Shown piece after piece: positions 54,691 to 63,862 of a stretch of DNA of 64,000 nt. The stretch covers positions 154,148 to 218,147 of the forward strand of contig JBCBSP010000006.1 in NCBI GenBank assembly GCA_039819095.1. The letters are read 5' to 3'. Numbering within the stretch: position 1 is the first letter of the stretch; each line of letters begins with the position of its first letter. A program made the position numbers and the translations under genes. The notes below the pieces were generated by a model. That model was not told where the DNA came from, did not search any database, and saw only the letters and a program-made list of their open reading frames with translations. The stretch is from JBCBSP01 sp039819095. GTDB lineage: Bacteria > Pseudomonadota > Alphaproteobacteria > Caulobacterales > Maricaulaceae.

Positions 54691-55895
54691 CCGCTCGCCT
54701 CGCGCGCCCTGTCCACCAGATCATCAAAGCGGGCAAGCCAGCGCGTTGCGCTGAACCGGTTTCTCGCACTCTCACCGGCCGCCTCGCCAAGCCGCTGGCG
54801 GTAGGTCTGGTCTGAGATGAGGCGCTCGATCGCGTCTGCGGCCTGATCAAGGTCGGGCTCCGCCCACTCAAACCCGCTGGGATAGAGGCCTTGGGGATCG
54901 TAAACCGGAACCCGGCGATATCGGATCAGTTCAGCGCCTTCCGTCGTCAGAAACTCCATGGGCGCAGCCCAGTTCGTGCTCACAACAGCTCGCCCGGCAT
55001 AGGCCGCGTGCGCCGCCAGAAGCCCGAAACCCTCAGATCGATGCAGACTGATCGCAATGTCGCACACGCTGATGAGACCAATCATCTCCGTATCTGAGAG
55101 GCTTGCGGCGTACAGCGAGATATCCGAGCGCGCATCAACCGCCGCCGTAAGGCGTGCGAAGGCGCTCGGCTCGGCCTGTGCGCCCACCACTTTGACGATG
55201 AGATGCGCACGCCCAGCCTGACGGTCTGCGGCGCGCATGAAGGCGGTGATGGCGCCATAAGGGTTCTTGCGCGCCGCGGTGGAGCGCAGATCGCATACAG
55301 CGAGCGCCAGCAGAGCATCGTCCGGCGCATCAAGGCGGGATCGGTCAAACGGCTCGCTGCGCGCAGCGAAAATGGGCGGCTCGATCACATGGACCACATT
55401 GGCCTCACCCAGCCCCGCGCGGATCGCGTCGGCGGAGAAATGGGAGGGCGTCCAGATCGCATCGACAAGGCGCCGCTCGTCCCGCCAGAAGGGCGGGATG
55501 CGCTCCAACTCCCAGACCCAGTAGCCGATATGAGCCGCCTTCAGCAGGCGACGCGGCGCACGGCGCATGGAGAAAACTTCCAGTTCCGGCGGATTTAGGT
55601 GCGAAATCACCAGATCGCAGTGCGTGTTCGCTCCGGTTTCAGCCAAAACCAGGCGGTGATCCAATGTCAGCGCGCCTGCCTGCCTGCCGCCGGCCTTCAA
55701 CGCGGACAGGAACAGCCGAGCCGTCTCCCCGATGCCCAGGATCGAGTTGTGAAACCCCAGTATCCTGATCGCCGGCGCGCCGGGTATCGACGCTCGCTTC
55801 GGCATGAAGCGCGCGCCAATATGGCGGAAGAAGAGCAGCCAGATTTTGAATAGAAGCGTCTTTAAAGCCGCCATGCCATCATGAACCACAGCCAT
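54687..55895 (-). CDS. Glycosyltransferase family 4
   Basis: The 402-residue GT-B enzyme has an N-terminal membrane-proximal hydrophobic region (about residues 8-24), a Rossmann start I-R-I-L-G-F-H-N, and the donor-site motif S-L-H-R-S-E-G-F-G-L-L-A-A-H-A-A-Y-A-G-R-A-V. These match GT4 retaining glycosyltransferases using nucleotide sugars. Starts at 55895 (GGTGA upstream) and 55874 are both plausible. It is divergent from a GT2 gene, with fewer than 60 bases between, and converges on gspI. Confidence 0.88.
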   Translation of the reverse strand: MAVVHDGMAALKTLLFKIWLLFFRHIGARFMPKRASIPGAPAIRILGFHNSILGIGETARLFLSALKAGGRQAGALTLDHRLVLAETGANTHCDLVISHLNPPELEVFSMRRAPRRLLKAAHIGYWVWELERIPPFWRDERRLVDAIWTPSHFSADAIRAGLGEANVVHVIEPPIFAARSEPFDRSRLDAPDDALLALAVCDLRSTAARKNPYGAITAFMRAADRQAGRAHLIVKVVGAQAEPSAFARLTAAVDARSDISLYAASLSDTEMIGLISVCDIAISLHRSEGFGLLAAHAAYAGRAVVSTNWAAPMEFLTTEGAELIRYRRVPVYDPQGLYPSGFEWAEPDLDQAADAIERLISDQTYRQRLGEAAGESARNRFSATRWLARFDDLVDRAREASG

Positions 55896-55933
55896 CGCAA
55901 CGCATTCACCCAGTGCCGGGGCATAATGGATTG

Positions 55934-57394
55934 ATGACAAAAAGGGAACCGGAACGGCGCGAGCAATCGGGCTTTCTCGTGATTCAGCTCGCCGACCCAG
56001 CCAGGGCGATCTGGGCGGTCGTGTCCGGAGAGCCTGATCCGAGCACCGCTCCGCTTGGCCGGCTGGACGCCGGCTCGCGCGCGATCGCGCATGTGAAGCG
56101 TGGCAGACGACTTTGTGCTCACGGGCCCGCGGCGCAGACGTGCGCGCTAAACACGCGCCCGGCCACGCGGATGGAGGCGCTCGCCGCGCTCTGCTCGACG
56201 CTCGGCTTTTGTGCGCGCCGGCCCCGCCGCGCCTGGCGCTGGATCACCGCGCAGAGGCGGGGCGCATGGCTTTTTCCCGTGCGCATGGCCTTCCAACCGC
56301 CCGCTCCAAGCAAGAGCGCCTCCGCACCCGGGCTGTTACCGGGCGCCGAGGCGGTGATCGAGGCCGCCAGGGACGGCAACAGCGCCGCTCCGGTCAGCTG
56401 GGATGTGAAGCTCACGCCAACCGGCACGGAGGCGTGCTGGCCGCCGGACACCGAACTCCTGGCCCGGCACAGCGATCTCTTTGATGAGCAGGAGGCCGGA
56501 ACCGGGGGGCCCCGCCTCCACCTGCCGGTCACCTTGGGCCTTCGCCCCGATACGCCGCTGCAACGCAGGCGCGCCATACCGCAAGATGGGGGCGGCGTCA
56601 GCGTGATCGTGCCCACCCGGGACCAGCCGCGCAGGCTCGCCGCCTGCCTGGCCAGCCTGCGCGAGGGGCTGCGTCCTCAGGACGAACTCATCCTGGTGGA
56701 CCATCGCACGCAAGACGCCGAAGCGCTCGCCCTGATCGACCAGGCTGAGGCCGATGGAGCCCGGATTGTGCGCGAGGGCGGACCGTTCAACTTCTCGCGC
56801 CTGATCAATGCCGGAGCGCAACACGCCGATCGCGAAAGCCTGGTGCTGGTGAATAATGATGTGAGCGGGATTTCGCCGGATTTCGCTTCGGTTCTGGCCG
56901 GGTGGCTGAACCAGGAAAGAGTCGGCGTGGTCGGGGTGGACCTGCGCTATCCCGGCGGGCGGCGTCAGCATGTCGGCCTGGCGCTCAATGAGGCCGGTCG
57001 GCCCGGCCATATCGATCTGGGGCGGCGCGGGGACGGGCCGCTTGGCCTCTACCGGCTGCCGCGCGAAGTCTATGCTGTTACCGGCGCAATGATGGCCCTG
57101 CGCCGAAGCCTGTTCGACGCCGCCGGCGGGATGGATGAGGCGCTGGCGCAGGACTTCAACGATGTGGCGCTCTGCCTGGCGGCGAGACAGGCGGGCCTGA
57201 AAACCGTCTGGACCCCTGATGTACGCGCAATTCATGCGGAGTCCGCGACGCGCGGGCGCGCCGGCGAGGGTCGCGGGGAGACCGCCTGGCGCCATGTCAC
57301 TGACCGTTTCGGCGCGCTGGCGACGGAAGATCCGTATTTCCCTGACCGCAATGACCGGGCTCGCCTTCGCTGGCGGATGCGGCGGATGCGCTAG
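55934..57394 (+). CDS. Glycosyltransferase family 2 with an extra N-terminal domain
   Basis: The 486-residue protein has a GT2 domain in the C-terminal half (V-S-V-I-V-P-T-R-D-Q near residue 223, N-N-D-V-S near 306, D-F-N-D-V-A-L near 410). The roughly 200 N-terminal residues contain no recognised catalytic motif and are Arg-rich, as in large O-antigen-synthesis GT2 proteins. Donor and acceptor are unknown. It ends 4 bases before the convergent gspH stop. Confidence 0.87.
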   Translation: MTKREPERREQSGFLVIQLADPARAIWAVVSGEPDPSTAPLGRLDAGSRAIAHVKRGRRLCAHGPAAQTCALNTRPATRMEALAALCSTLGFCARRPRRAWRWITAQRRGAWLFPVRMAFQPPAPSKSASAPGLLPGAEAVIEAARDGNSAAPVSWDVKLTPTGTEACWPPDTELLARHSDLFDEQEAGTGGPRLHLPVTLGLRPDTPLQRRRAIPQDGGGVSVIVPTRDQPRRLAACLASLREGLRPQDELILVDHRTQDAEALALIDQAEADGARIVREGGPFNFSRLINAGAQHADRESLVLVNNDVSGISPDFASVLAGWLNQERVGVVGVDLRYPGGRRQHVGLALNEAGRPGHIDLGRRGDGPLGLYRLPREVYAVTGAMMALRRSLFDAAGGMDEALAQDFNDVALCLAARQAGLKTVWTPDVRAIHAESATRGRAGEGRGETAWRHVTDRFGALATEDPYFPDRNDRARLRWRMRRMR

Positions 57395-57398
57395 CGCC

Positions 57399-57803
57399 TC
57401 ACTGCCGCTCGATCGTGCAGGCGCCCTCGCTCAGCCGCACCGTATAGCGTCTGCGATCCGGGCTGGTCAGCTCAGCCTGCCCGCCGGGACAGAAGCCGCC
57501 AGCGGTGAAGGCCACGGCGGGACTAAGCTCCAGCGCCCAGCCGCGCTCCAGCGCGGCGCGCAAACGGGCCGCAGCGGTCGCGTGCGGAATCGGTCGGGCG
57601 GCGATGATCGCATCACGGCGCAACTCCACCAGGGTGATATCCAAGCTTCGCACCACGCCTTGAGCGGCCTGGCCCTCCAGCATGCGGGAGATGGACGGGG
57701 CGGACAGGGTGATCGCAATGGCGATGATCGCCACCACCGCAATGACTTCCAAGAGGCTGTAGCCGGCTCTCCGGCTTGGGCTAGAGGCCGATATCGGCGT
57801 CAT
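57399..57803 (-). CDS. gspH: T2SS minor pseudopilin GspH
   Basis: The 134-residue protein has a leader S-R-R-A-G before Y-S-L-L-E-V-I-A-V-V (Glu at +5) and a hydrophobic helix. A short C-terminal beta domain follows with a Cys pair (G-G-F-C-P-G-G and E-G-A-C-T). The start at 57803 overlaps the gspG stop by 23 bases; longer frames upstream are shadows of gspG. Assigned as GspH by length and pairing with gspG. Confidence 0.82.
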   Translation of the reverse strand: MTPISASSPSRRAGYSLLEVIAVVAIIAIAITLSAPSISRMLEGQAAQGVVRSLDITLVELRRDAIIAARPIPHATAAARLRAALERGWALELSPAVAFTAGGFCPGGQAELTSPDRRRYTVRLSEGACTIERQ

Positions 57804-58230
57804 TGCCCTGACCGCCTTCGGCATTGTCCGCGCCGAAGCTGTAGACCTGACCGCGATCGGCTGACGAGGCCGCTGGCAGATAGCGATACGGATTGCCCCA
57901 CGGATCGGTCGGCAGCTCGCCATCCAGATAAGGGCCGTTCCACATCGCCAACGTCGCCTCGGTCGGCTCCATCAGCAGACCCAGCCCTTCTTCATTGGTC
58001 GGGTAGCGGCCAATATCCAAACGCATCGTGTCCAGCGAGGTTTCGATCATCCGGATCTGGGTCTGCGCAACCGTGATGCTGGACCGATCAAGCTGGCGGA
58101 AGAGCTGCGGCAAGACCAGCGTGGCGAGCGTGGCGATAATCGCCACAGCGACCAGAATCTCCATCAGCGAATAGCCAGGGCGCCGGCGCAGGACCGGCGC
58201 TGAGCGAAATGATTTGAAGCGGCGCAACAT
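57781..58230 (-). CDS. gspG: T2SS major pseudopilin GspG
   Basis: The 149-residue protein has leader R-R-R-P-G before Y-S-L-M-E-I-L-V-A-V-A (Glu at +5). The diagnostic GspG C-terminal motif runs R-Y-P-T-N-E-E-G-L, W-N-G-P-Y-L, P-T-D-P-W-G-N-P-Y-R-Y. It builds the pseudopilus shaft. It is translationally coupled to gspH. The plus-strand methyltransferase gene at 58299-59012 lies between it and gspF. Confidence 0.95.
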   Translation of the reverse strand: MLRRFKSFRSAPVLRRRPGYSLMEILVAVAIIATLATLVLPQLFRQLDRSSITVAQTQIRMIETSLDTMRLDIGRYPTNEEGLGLLMEPTEATLAMWNGPYLDGELPTDPWGNPYRYLPAASSADRGQVYSFGADNAEGGQGNDADIGL

Positions 58231-58298
58231 GCTTCACACTCCCGGAACGAAACCCTTACAGTGCGCGCTTTCTAACACGGACCGGGGCGCTGAAACAC

Positions 58299-59012
58299 AT
58301 GTCGCGACATCTCTCCGCTGAGGAGGCCGAGCAGCTCAAGCCGGGCGCCGATCACTATCGCGCCTTTGTCGGCCCGCCAAAGCGTTACGGGCTGATGACG
58401 CTGTACCAGATGGGCCTGCTCGCCGCGCTCGGACTGGAGGAAACCGACGGCGTGCTTGATTTCGGGTGCGGCTCGATCCGGCTTGGCCGCTCCCTCATCC
58501 CCTTCCTGAGGCCCGGCGGCTATTTCGGCATCGACCCCTATACCTGGCTGATCGAGGATGGGCTGAAGGCGGAGACCGGCGAGGAGATCATGACGGTCAA
58601 ATCCCCGCGCTTTTCCGATGAAGCCGATTTTGACTGCACCGTGTTTGATGAACGCTTCGATTTCATCATCGCCCAGTCCATCGTCACCCATGCCGGCGCG
58701 CCGTCCGCAGAGAAGCTGTTCGCCAGCACCGCCAAAGCGCTGAAAGACGACGGTGTTTTCCTGTTCAGCTATCTGAAGGGCGCAGACGATATCGAGCCCC
58801 CGGCCGAGCCGTGGACCTATCCGCACAATGTCGCCTATCCGGAGCCCTGGCTGAAGGCGCTGTGCGAGCGCCATGGTCTGATCTGGCGCGCGCTGGACTG
58901 GCATCATCCCGGCGCATGCTGGGTCGCCGCCGCCCTCGACGAGCGCCGCCTGCCGCCCGAACACGCCCCGCTCGGCCTCGCCGGCAAACCGCTGGAGCGA
59001 TGGCGGGCCTAA
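58299..59012 (+). CDS. Class I SAM-dependent methyltransferase
   Basis: The 237-residue protein has the SAM-binding motif I V-L-D-F-G-C-G-S-I-R-L-G-R near residues 53-64, an acidic motif after Y-F-G-I-D-P, and F-D-F-I-I-A-Q-S-I near 125. It resembles small-molecule or glycan methyltransferases and is paralogous to the protein at 60224-60922. It stands alone on the plus strand between gspG and gspF, which are on the opposite strand; it ends 7 bases from the gspF stop. The substrate is unknown. Confidence 0.87.
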   Translation: MSRHLSAEEAEQLKPGADHYRAFVGPPKRYGLMTLYQMGLLAALGLEETDGVLDFGCGSIRLGRSLIPFLRPGGYFGIDPYTWLIEDGLKAETGEEIMTVKSPRFSDEADFDCTVFDERFDFIIAQSIVTHAGAPSAEKLFASTAKALKDDGVFLFSYLKGADDIEPPAEPWTYPHNVAYPEPWLKALCERHGLIWRALDWHHPGACWVAAALDERRLPPEHAPLGLAGKPLERWRA

Positions 59013-59019
59013 CGAGCGC

Positions 59020-60240
59020 TTACAGCGCCACGTCATACAGGCTGGTCATCGCCATCACCAGGCTGACGACGATGACGCCGACGACGATGGCGATGAAGGC
59101 GATGGCGATAGGTTCGGCCAGCGAGGTCAATTGCTTGGCGAGACTTTGGGCTTCCGCTTCATGCGTTTCGGCAACGAAGAGCAGCATCTCGTCCAGGCTG
59201 GCGGAAATGCGCCCCGTCTTGATCAGATTGATCGTCATCGCGTCGAACTCGCCGAAACGCTTCAAGGCCTCATCAAGCGCATCGCCGGAGCGGATCGCGC
59301 GGCGCGCCTCGATCAGGCCCTGGCGTCGACGATTGGACCGCACGGCGGCTTCGGCCAGCGACAGAGCATCCAGAAGCGGCGCGCCGCCCGAAAGCGCCGT
59401 GCCGCAGATCCGCGCCCAGCGCGCGGTCTCACTGGCTTTCAGGAAGCGTCCAATGACGGGCGCGGACATCAGGGCCTGCTCCACCGCGCCGCGCAGGCCC
59501 GGATTGCGCGAGCCCAGAATCACGGCGACGACGAGCCCGGCCGCAACCGCGCCCGTCTGCATCAGGTGGGCGCGCAGGAAGACCCCGGTTTCGATCACCC
59601 AGCGTGAGAAGGCCGGCAGATCGGACCGGTCCTCGCCCAGAAGCGCGGCGAAGCGGGGCACGACGAACAGGAAGATGAAGGTGACCGCCACCAGCCCGGC
59701 CACAGCCAGGAAGCTGGGATAAGCCAGCGCATTGCGGACTTCAGTCGCCGATTTCAGCTCAGCTTCCATCTGGGAGGCGATGTCGTTGAACGCCTTGGGC
59801 AGGTCGCCCGTGGTTTCGCCGAGCTCCACCAGTCGCGGCGCATATTCAGGGAAGCCGGCCCCCAGATGGGAGCGCAGCGCGCCGGACAGCCGCGCACCGG
59901 AGCGCAGATCGCGGCGAACCGCGCTGGCCGATTGCGCCAGATCGCGGCACGGCTCTTCAGATTCCATAACCTCAAACGCGCTGAGCAGCGGCGTTCCGGC
60001 GCGCAGAAGGACCGCCAGCTGGCGCATGAAGCGCTGCCGGTCGCGCGGGCGCGCCTTGCGACGCGCATAGACACGATCCGTGGCGCGCGATTCACGCAGC
60101 TCGAACGGTGCAATGGTCTGAGCTTCAAGCTGGCGCTGGGCGTCGATCCGGTCAGAAGCGCTGATCCGGCCTTCCACCGTGGCGCCGTCCGCATTCAGGC
60201 CCTTATAGACGAAAGCCGGCAAATCACCGGTCTCCTGCAT
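59020..60240 (-). CDS. gspF: T2SS inner-membrane platform protein GspF
   Basis: The 406-residue protein has two T2SSF repeats (about 70-190 and 270-395) with three transmembrane helices. Typical segments are F-M-R-Q-L-A-V-L-L-R-A-G, L-S-G-G-A-P-L-L-D-A-L and the C-terminal I-G-V-I-V-V-S-L-V-M-A-M-T-S-L-Y. It transmits GspE work to the pseudopilus. The ATG at 60240 overlaps the methyltransferase stop by 17 bases, so it is expressed from the same message. Confidence 0.94.
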   Translation of the reverse strand: MQETGDLPAFVYKGLNADGATVEGRISASDRIDAQRQLEAQTIAPFELRESRATDRVYARRKARPRDRQRFMRQLAVLLRAGTPLLSAFEVMESEEPCRDLAQSASAVRRDLRSGARLSGALRSHLGAGFPEYAPRLVELGETTGDLPKAFNDIASQMEAELKSATEVRNALAYPSFLAVAGLVAVTFIFLFVVPRFAALLGEDRSDLPAFSRWVIETGVFLRAHLMQTGAVAAGLVVAVILGSRNPGLRGAVEQALMSAPVIGRFLKASETARWARICGTALSGGAPLLDALSLAEAAVRSNRRRQGLIEARRAIRSGDALDEALKRFGEFDAMTINLIKTGRISASLDEMLLFVAETHEAEAQSLAKQLTSLAEPIAIAFIAIVVGVIVVSLVMAMTSLYDVAL

Positions 60241-60922
60241 GACCGTGGCGCGTGAAGACCGCCATGCGCTGGTCGCGCGGGTGCCCCCATTCGCCAATCA
60301 CATCAAGCGTCCAGCCCTCGACCGTCGCCGCACGCAATTGCTCTTGAGTGAAGTCAAACGGGTCTCTGTCAGCATGGGTCACGATGCCGCGCGGATGCGC
60401 AACCCCGCCCGGCTGCGCATCGGCGGGTCGTTCGAAATACGTCACGAGGAAGCGACCGCCCGGTTCAAACACCGGGGCAAGCGCGATCAGGCACCGGGCG
60501 AGCTCATCTTGCGGCAGATGCGTGAACACCGACTGGGCGATCGCATAGTTGAAGGTCACGCCGAACCCGGTCGCGTCGAAGTCGCCGACCGTCGCGAGAT
60601 TGGCGCGCGGAAGCCGGCTCGCCAAACCCATCGGCACAATCTCGCGCTCATATCCCGCGTCCAGCAATTCCTCTCGCAGATCAAGTCCGTAATAGCGTCC
60701 GGGCTGGAGGTAGGGCACAAGCCGCACTCCAGCGCGCAAAGAGCCGCAGCCGACATCCAGAAGACGATCCTCAGGCATTAACCCCTGGCTGACGAGAAAG
60801 TCGAACTGCAGCGCGCCAAGCTCTTCCCAGAGCCCGCCGATTACATCGCGATGTTCGCCAAGCGCCACCCGCTCGCGCACAAGATCGACGTCGTGATAGG
60901 CCGAAGGTCCGGACGCATTCAT
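60224..60922 (-). CDS. Class I SAM-dependent methyltransferase coupled to gspF
   Basis: The 232-residue protein has motif I L-L-D-V-G-C-G-S-L-R-A-G near residues 53-64, Y-Y-G-L-D-L near 78, and N-Y-A-I-A-Q-S-V-F-T-H near 127. It is closely related in layout to the plus-strand methyltransferase at 58299. Its start overlaps the upstream GT2 stop by four bases (ATGA) and its end overlaps gspF by 17 bases, so it is locked into the T2SS operon. It may methylate a glycan made by its GT2 neighbour; that is inference. Confidence 0.87.
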   Translation of the reverse strand: MNASGPSAYHDVDLVRERVALGEHRDVIGGLWEELGALQFDFLVSQGLMPEDRLLDVGCGSLRAGVRLVPYLQPGRYYGLDLREELLDAGYEREIVPMGLASRLPRANLATVGDFDATGFGVTFNYAIAQSVFTHLPQDELARCLIALAPVFEPGGRFLVTYFERPADAQPGGVAHPRGIVTHADRDPFDFTQEQLRAATVEGWTLDVIGEWGHPRDQRMAVFTRHGHAGDR

Positions 60923-61854
60923 GAGTTTTCTTCCTTAGAGAGCGCCGCCACGCACCGCACCAATGCCCGCGCACCCAGCTCGTTGAGCGAGCCAAACAAG
61001 ATTGGCGCGATCTCCGGCACAGCGTAATCGCGCCCTGTAATCAGTCTGTATTGAGCGGCATAGCGCTCCCAGGCGGTCAGCCCGTCAGCCCCGGTCGGCT
61101 TATCGACGCCTTTAGAAGTCGCCACCCCATCATGATACTGATGGAAGGTGCCCTCGCCAAGCAGGAGCAGATACCGACTGTTTGGCGCTTCCAGACAACG
61201 GCGGAAGAAATCGTGATTGACGATACCGCCGCCAGGAAGATCAAACCGCTCATCATAACCGCCCAGGCGCTCATAATGGGCCTTGCGCAGAATGATCGCA
61301 TTGCTCTCGGCGATCGGGCCGAGCCAGCCGGCTCGCGCCGACAGACCCAGCGCTGCGATATCGAACAGGCGATAACCGTCCTGCGGCCAGCGGATCGCGG
61401 CTAACAGGCGGTCTTCTTCATCCTGATTATAGCCTTGCGCCGCGCTGATAGGCTGCGGCTTTGGTCCGAGATGATAGCCGAGTGTGGCGATAACCGGCTC
61501 GCCGTCCAGACGGGCGGCTTGGCTAGCTTTCGCCAGAATCCCCGGGCTCGCCATGCGCGCGCCGTCAATCACCGGGCAGACCCATTCGCCGCGAGCCAGC
61601 GTTGCGCCCTGATTGAGCGCGCGCGCCGGGGAGGGGTGCGGGTCTTCAACATCAATCCAGCGCACCCGATGCCCGAACCGGTCTCGCACCGACTGCGGCA
61701 CAGGCTCGGACGAGCCGTTCTCCATGACGAGAATTTCCACCTCGTCCTCACCAATGCCGGTCTGATAGGGCGGCAGGAAGGACTGGACCGTGCGCGGTAT
61801 CTCGCGCGCCATGTCATAGGCGATGAGGATGATGGAGACGAAAGGCCGGGCCAT
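60919..61854 (-). CDS. Glycosyltransferase family 2 between gspE and gspF
   Basis: The 311-residue GT-A enzyme has V-S-I-I-L-I-A-Y-D near the start, V-M-E-N-G-S-S-E near 45, an I-D-G-A-R element near 97 in place of a DXD, and G-G-G-I-V-N-H-D-F near 215. It starts 6 bases after the gspE stop and overlaps the methyltransferase start, placing it in one message gspE-GT2-MT-gspF. Substrate and acceptor are unknown. Confidence 0.86.
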   Translation of the reverse strand: MARPFVSIILIAYDMAREIPRTVQSFLPPYQTGIGEDEVEILVMENGSSEPVPQSVRDRFGHRVRWIDVEDPHPSPARALNQGATLARGEWVCPVIDGARMASPGILAKASQAARLDGEPVIATLGYHLGPKPQPISAAQGYNQDEEDRLLAAIRWPQDGYRLFDIAALGLSARAGWLGPIAESNAIILRKAHYERLGGYDERFDLPGGGIVNHDFFRRCLEAPNSRYLLLLGEGTFHQYHDGVATSKGVDKPTGADGLTAWERYAAQYRLITGRDYAVPEIAPILFGSLNELGARALVRCVAALSKEENS

Positions 61855-61860
61855 GAGCCG

Positions 61861-63666
61861 TCAGGCGACCACCGCGCCGCGAGGCGATGCGCCAGGCTGG
61901 TCAGAGCCCGGATCGCCGGCGCCCGGCCCGGCCGCGCCAATCACGCGCACGATCTCCTCCACGGTTGTGAGGCCCCTGGCCGCCTTCAGCAGCCCGTCTT
62001 CATACAAGGTGAGAAAGCCGTCCTTGCGCGCGGCCGCCATCAAGGCCGCATCGCCCGCCTTCTCCATCACCGCATCGCGCAGCTCCGGCGTGAAGCGGGC
62101 CACCTCGAACACGGCGATCCGTCCAGAATAACCCGTGCCGGAGCATTTCTTGCAGCCCACCGCGCGCTTCCATTGCGCCCCGCCGGCGTCCAGCGGGATC
62201 GGCGCGCCCTGCGCGCGCGCGCGGGCCAGGCGCGCATCGGCGGCCTCACACTCGCTCGGCTCAGCCGGCTCAGCGCACGCCTCGCACACCCGGCGCACCA
62301 GGCGTTGCCCGATCAGACCGCGCAGCGAGGCCGCAGCCAGAAAACGCTCCACGCCCAGATCGATAAGCCGCTCGATCGCGGCGAGCGCTGAATTGGTGTG
62401 CAGGGTGGACAATACCAGGTGACCGGTGAGCGCGGCCTGGGTCGCGATGGAGGCGGTTTCTCCGTCGCGGATCTCTCCGATCATGATGACATCGGGATCC
62501 TGGCGCAGAATGGCGCGCAGGCCGCGCGCAAACGTGTAGCCGATATCGGCGCGCGCCTGGACCTGGGTGACGCCCTCCATGTCGTACTCGACCGGGTCTT
62601 CGATCGTGATGATCTTGCGCTCGCCGTCATTGACCCGTTCCAGCCCGCGATACAGCGTGGTCGACTTGCCCGAGCCGGTCGGACCGGTCACCAGAATGAC
62701 GCCGTTCTTTTCCGCGACCAGCGCTTCAAACCCGGCCATGGCCGCGCCTTCAAGGCCGAGGCCTTCCAGGCTCGGCAGGCTCTGCTGTTTGCGCAGGAGG
62801 CGCAGTACCAGACTCTCACCCCAGGCGCCGGGCAGGCTGGAGACGCGAAGATCGATATCCTGGCCGGCGAAGCGCACCGATTGACGCCCATCCTGCGGTA
62901 GGCGGCGTTCGGCGATGTCCATGCCCGACAACAGCTTCACCCGCGAGGCCACCGCATCGAACCGGCCGCGCGGCAGGGTCTGGGCGTTGTGCAGCACGCC
63001 ATCAATACGAAAGCGGATCTGGAAATGGTGCTCAAACGGCTCGATGTGAACATCGGATGCGCGCTGACGCAGCGCGTCCTCGAACACCCCGTTGACCAGA
63101 TCGATCACCGGCGCCTCTTCGGCGAGCTCGCGCAGGCGCGCGATATCATCGCCTGCGTCCTCATCGGTGACGCGGCCCGCCGTGCGCAGCGCGGCCAGCG
63201 CCGCGTCCAGGAGACGGTTGGGGCCCAGCACCATGCGGATATCGCCGGCGCCGGTGCGCTCCAGCGGCTCGGCCAGCGCCGGGTCCAGCGGAGCGCGGGC
63301 GAACACGGCGACCACGTCCGGCGGGTCATCGGGCCCCTGCTCGACCTCACCATCTGACGCCGCAGCCTCAGGAAGCCAGGCGACCGCATCGTGCTGCAGC
63401 AGCCATTCCGCCGACAGGCCCAGCCGGTCGCAGCACTGGTGATAGCTGCGCGGGTCTTCCGGCAGATGATCGGCGGTGATGACCGGCAGATCGAGCTGAG
63501 CCGACAGCGCTGACAGCAGAGTCTCCTCCGCCAGCGCGCCGGTGCGCAGAAGCGCCTGGCCGAACGGGCCGCCCAGCTCAGCCTGATATCGCGCGGCGTC
63601 GTCCAGATCGCGTTCGGTCACCGCGCCCTGGTCTAAAAGAATCTCGCCGATACGCCGACTGTCCAT
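61861..63666 (-). CDS. gspE: T2SS ATPase GspE
   Basis: The 601-residue secretion ATPase drives pseudopilus assembly. An N-terminal MshEN-type domain (about 5-90) precedes N2E and the ATPase core. Walker A T-G-P-T-G-S-G-K-S-T is near 328-337, with an Asp box I-T-I-E-D-P-V-E and Walker B D-P-D-V-I-M-I-G-E-I-R. A zinc-binding element C-E-A-C ... C-K-K-C lies near 466-510, as in typical GspE. ATG at 63666 and GTG at 63678 are both possible starts. Confidence 0.94.
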   Translation of the reverse strand: MDSRRIGEILLDQGAVTERDLDDAARYQAELGGPFGQALLRTGALAEETLLSALSAQLDLPVITADHLPEDPRSYHQCCDRLGLSAEWLLQHDAVAWLPEAAASDGEVEQGPDDPPDVVAVFARAPLDPALAEPLERTGAGDIRMVLGPNRLLDAALAALRTAGRVTDEDAGDDIARLRELAEEAPVIDLVNGVFEDALRQRASDVHIEPFEHHFQIRFRIDGVLHNAQTLPRGRFDAVASRVKLLSGMDIAERRLPQDGRQSVRFAGQDIDLRVSSLPGAWGESLVLRLLRKQQSLPSLEGLGLEGAAMAGFEALVAEKNGVILVTGPTGSGKSTTLYRGLERVNDGERKIITIEDPVEYDMEGVTQVQARADIGYTFARGLRAILRQDPDVIMIGEIRDGETASIATQAALTGHLVLSTLHTNSALAAIERLIDLGVERFLAAASLRGLIGQRLVRRVCEACAEPAEPSECEAADARLARARAQGAPIPLDAGGAQWKRAVGCKKCSGTGYSGRIAVFEVARFTPELRDAVMEKAGDAALMAAARKDGFLTLYEDGLLKAARGLTTVEEIVRVIGAAGPGAGDPGSDQPGASPRGAVVA

Positions 63667-63784
63667 GGCGCTGTTCACCTGCTCTCGTGATCACTCTGCG
63701 ATCCGTGGCCGGACCTTAACTGAGCCCGGCGGCGGGATAAATGCCTCACCGCCGTCAGCGACCGAGCCGAGCCGGCACAACGAG

Positions 63785-63812
63785 AAAGGGCGGCTTGATT
63801 AAGCCGCCCTTT
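63785..63812. terminator. Strong hairpin, likely terminator
   Basis: A perfect 12-bp inverted repeat (63785-63796 and 63801-63812) with a 4-base GATT loop lies between gspE and a partial minus-strand gene. It is about 50 bases downstream of that gene's stop and is A-flanked on one side and T-flanked on the other, so it may terminate the minus-strand gene upstream of gspE. The T-run is short (TTT). Confidence 0.7.
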
Positions 63813-63862
63813 GCCCGGCGCTCCCGATGACCGGGAGTCGCCCTTATCAAAGGCTTGCAGCC

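Noticed and set aside
36012..63666. Glycan/T2SS region as a recently acquired island
   Set aside because: No integrase, transposase, tRNA edge or direct repeats were seen, and base composition looks like the rest of the window. Transfer cannot be supported from this sequence alone.
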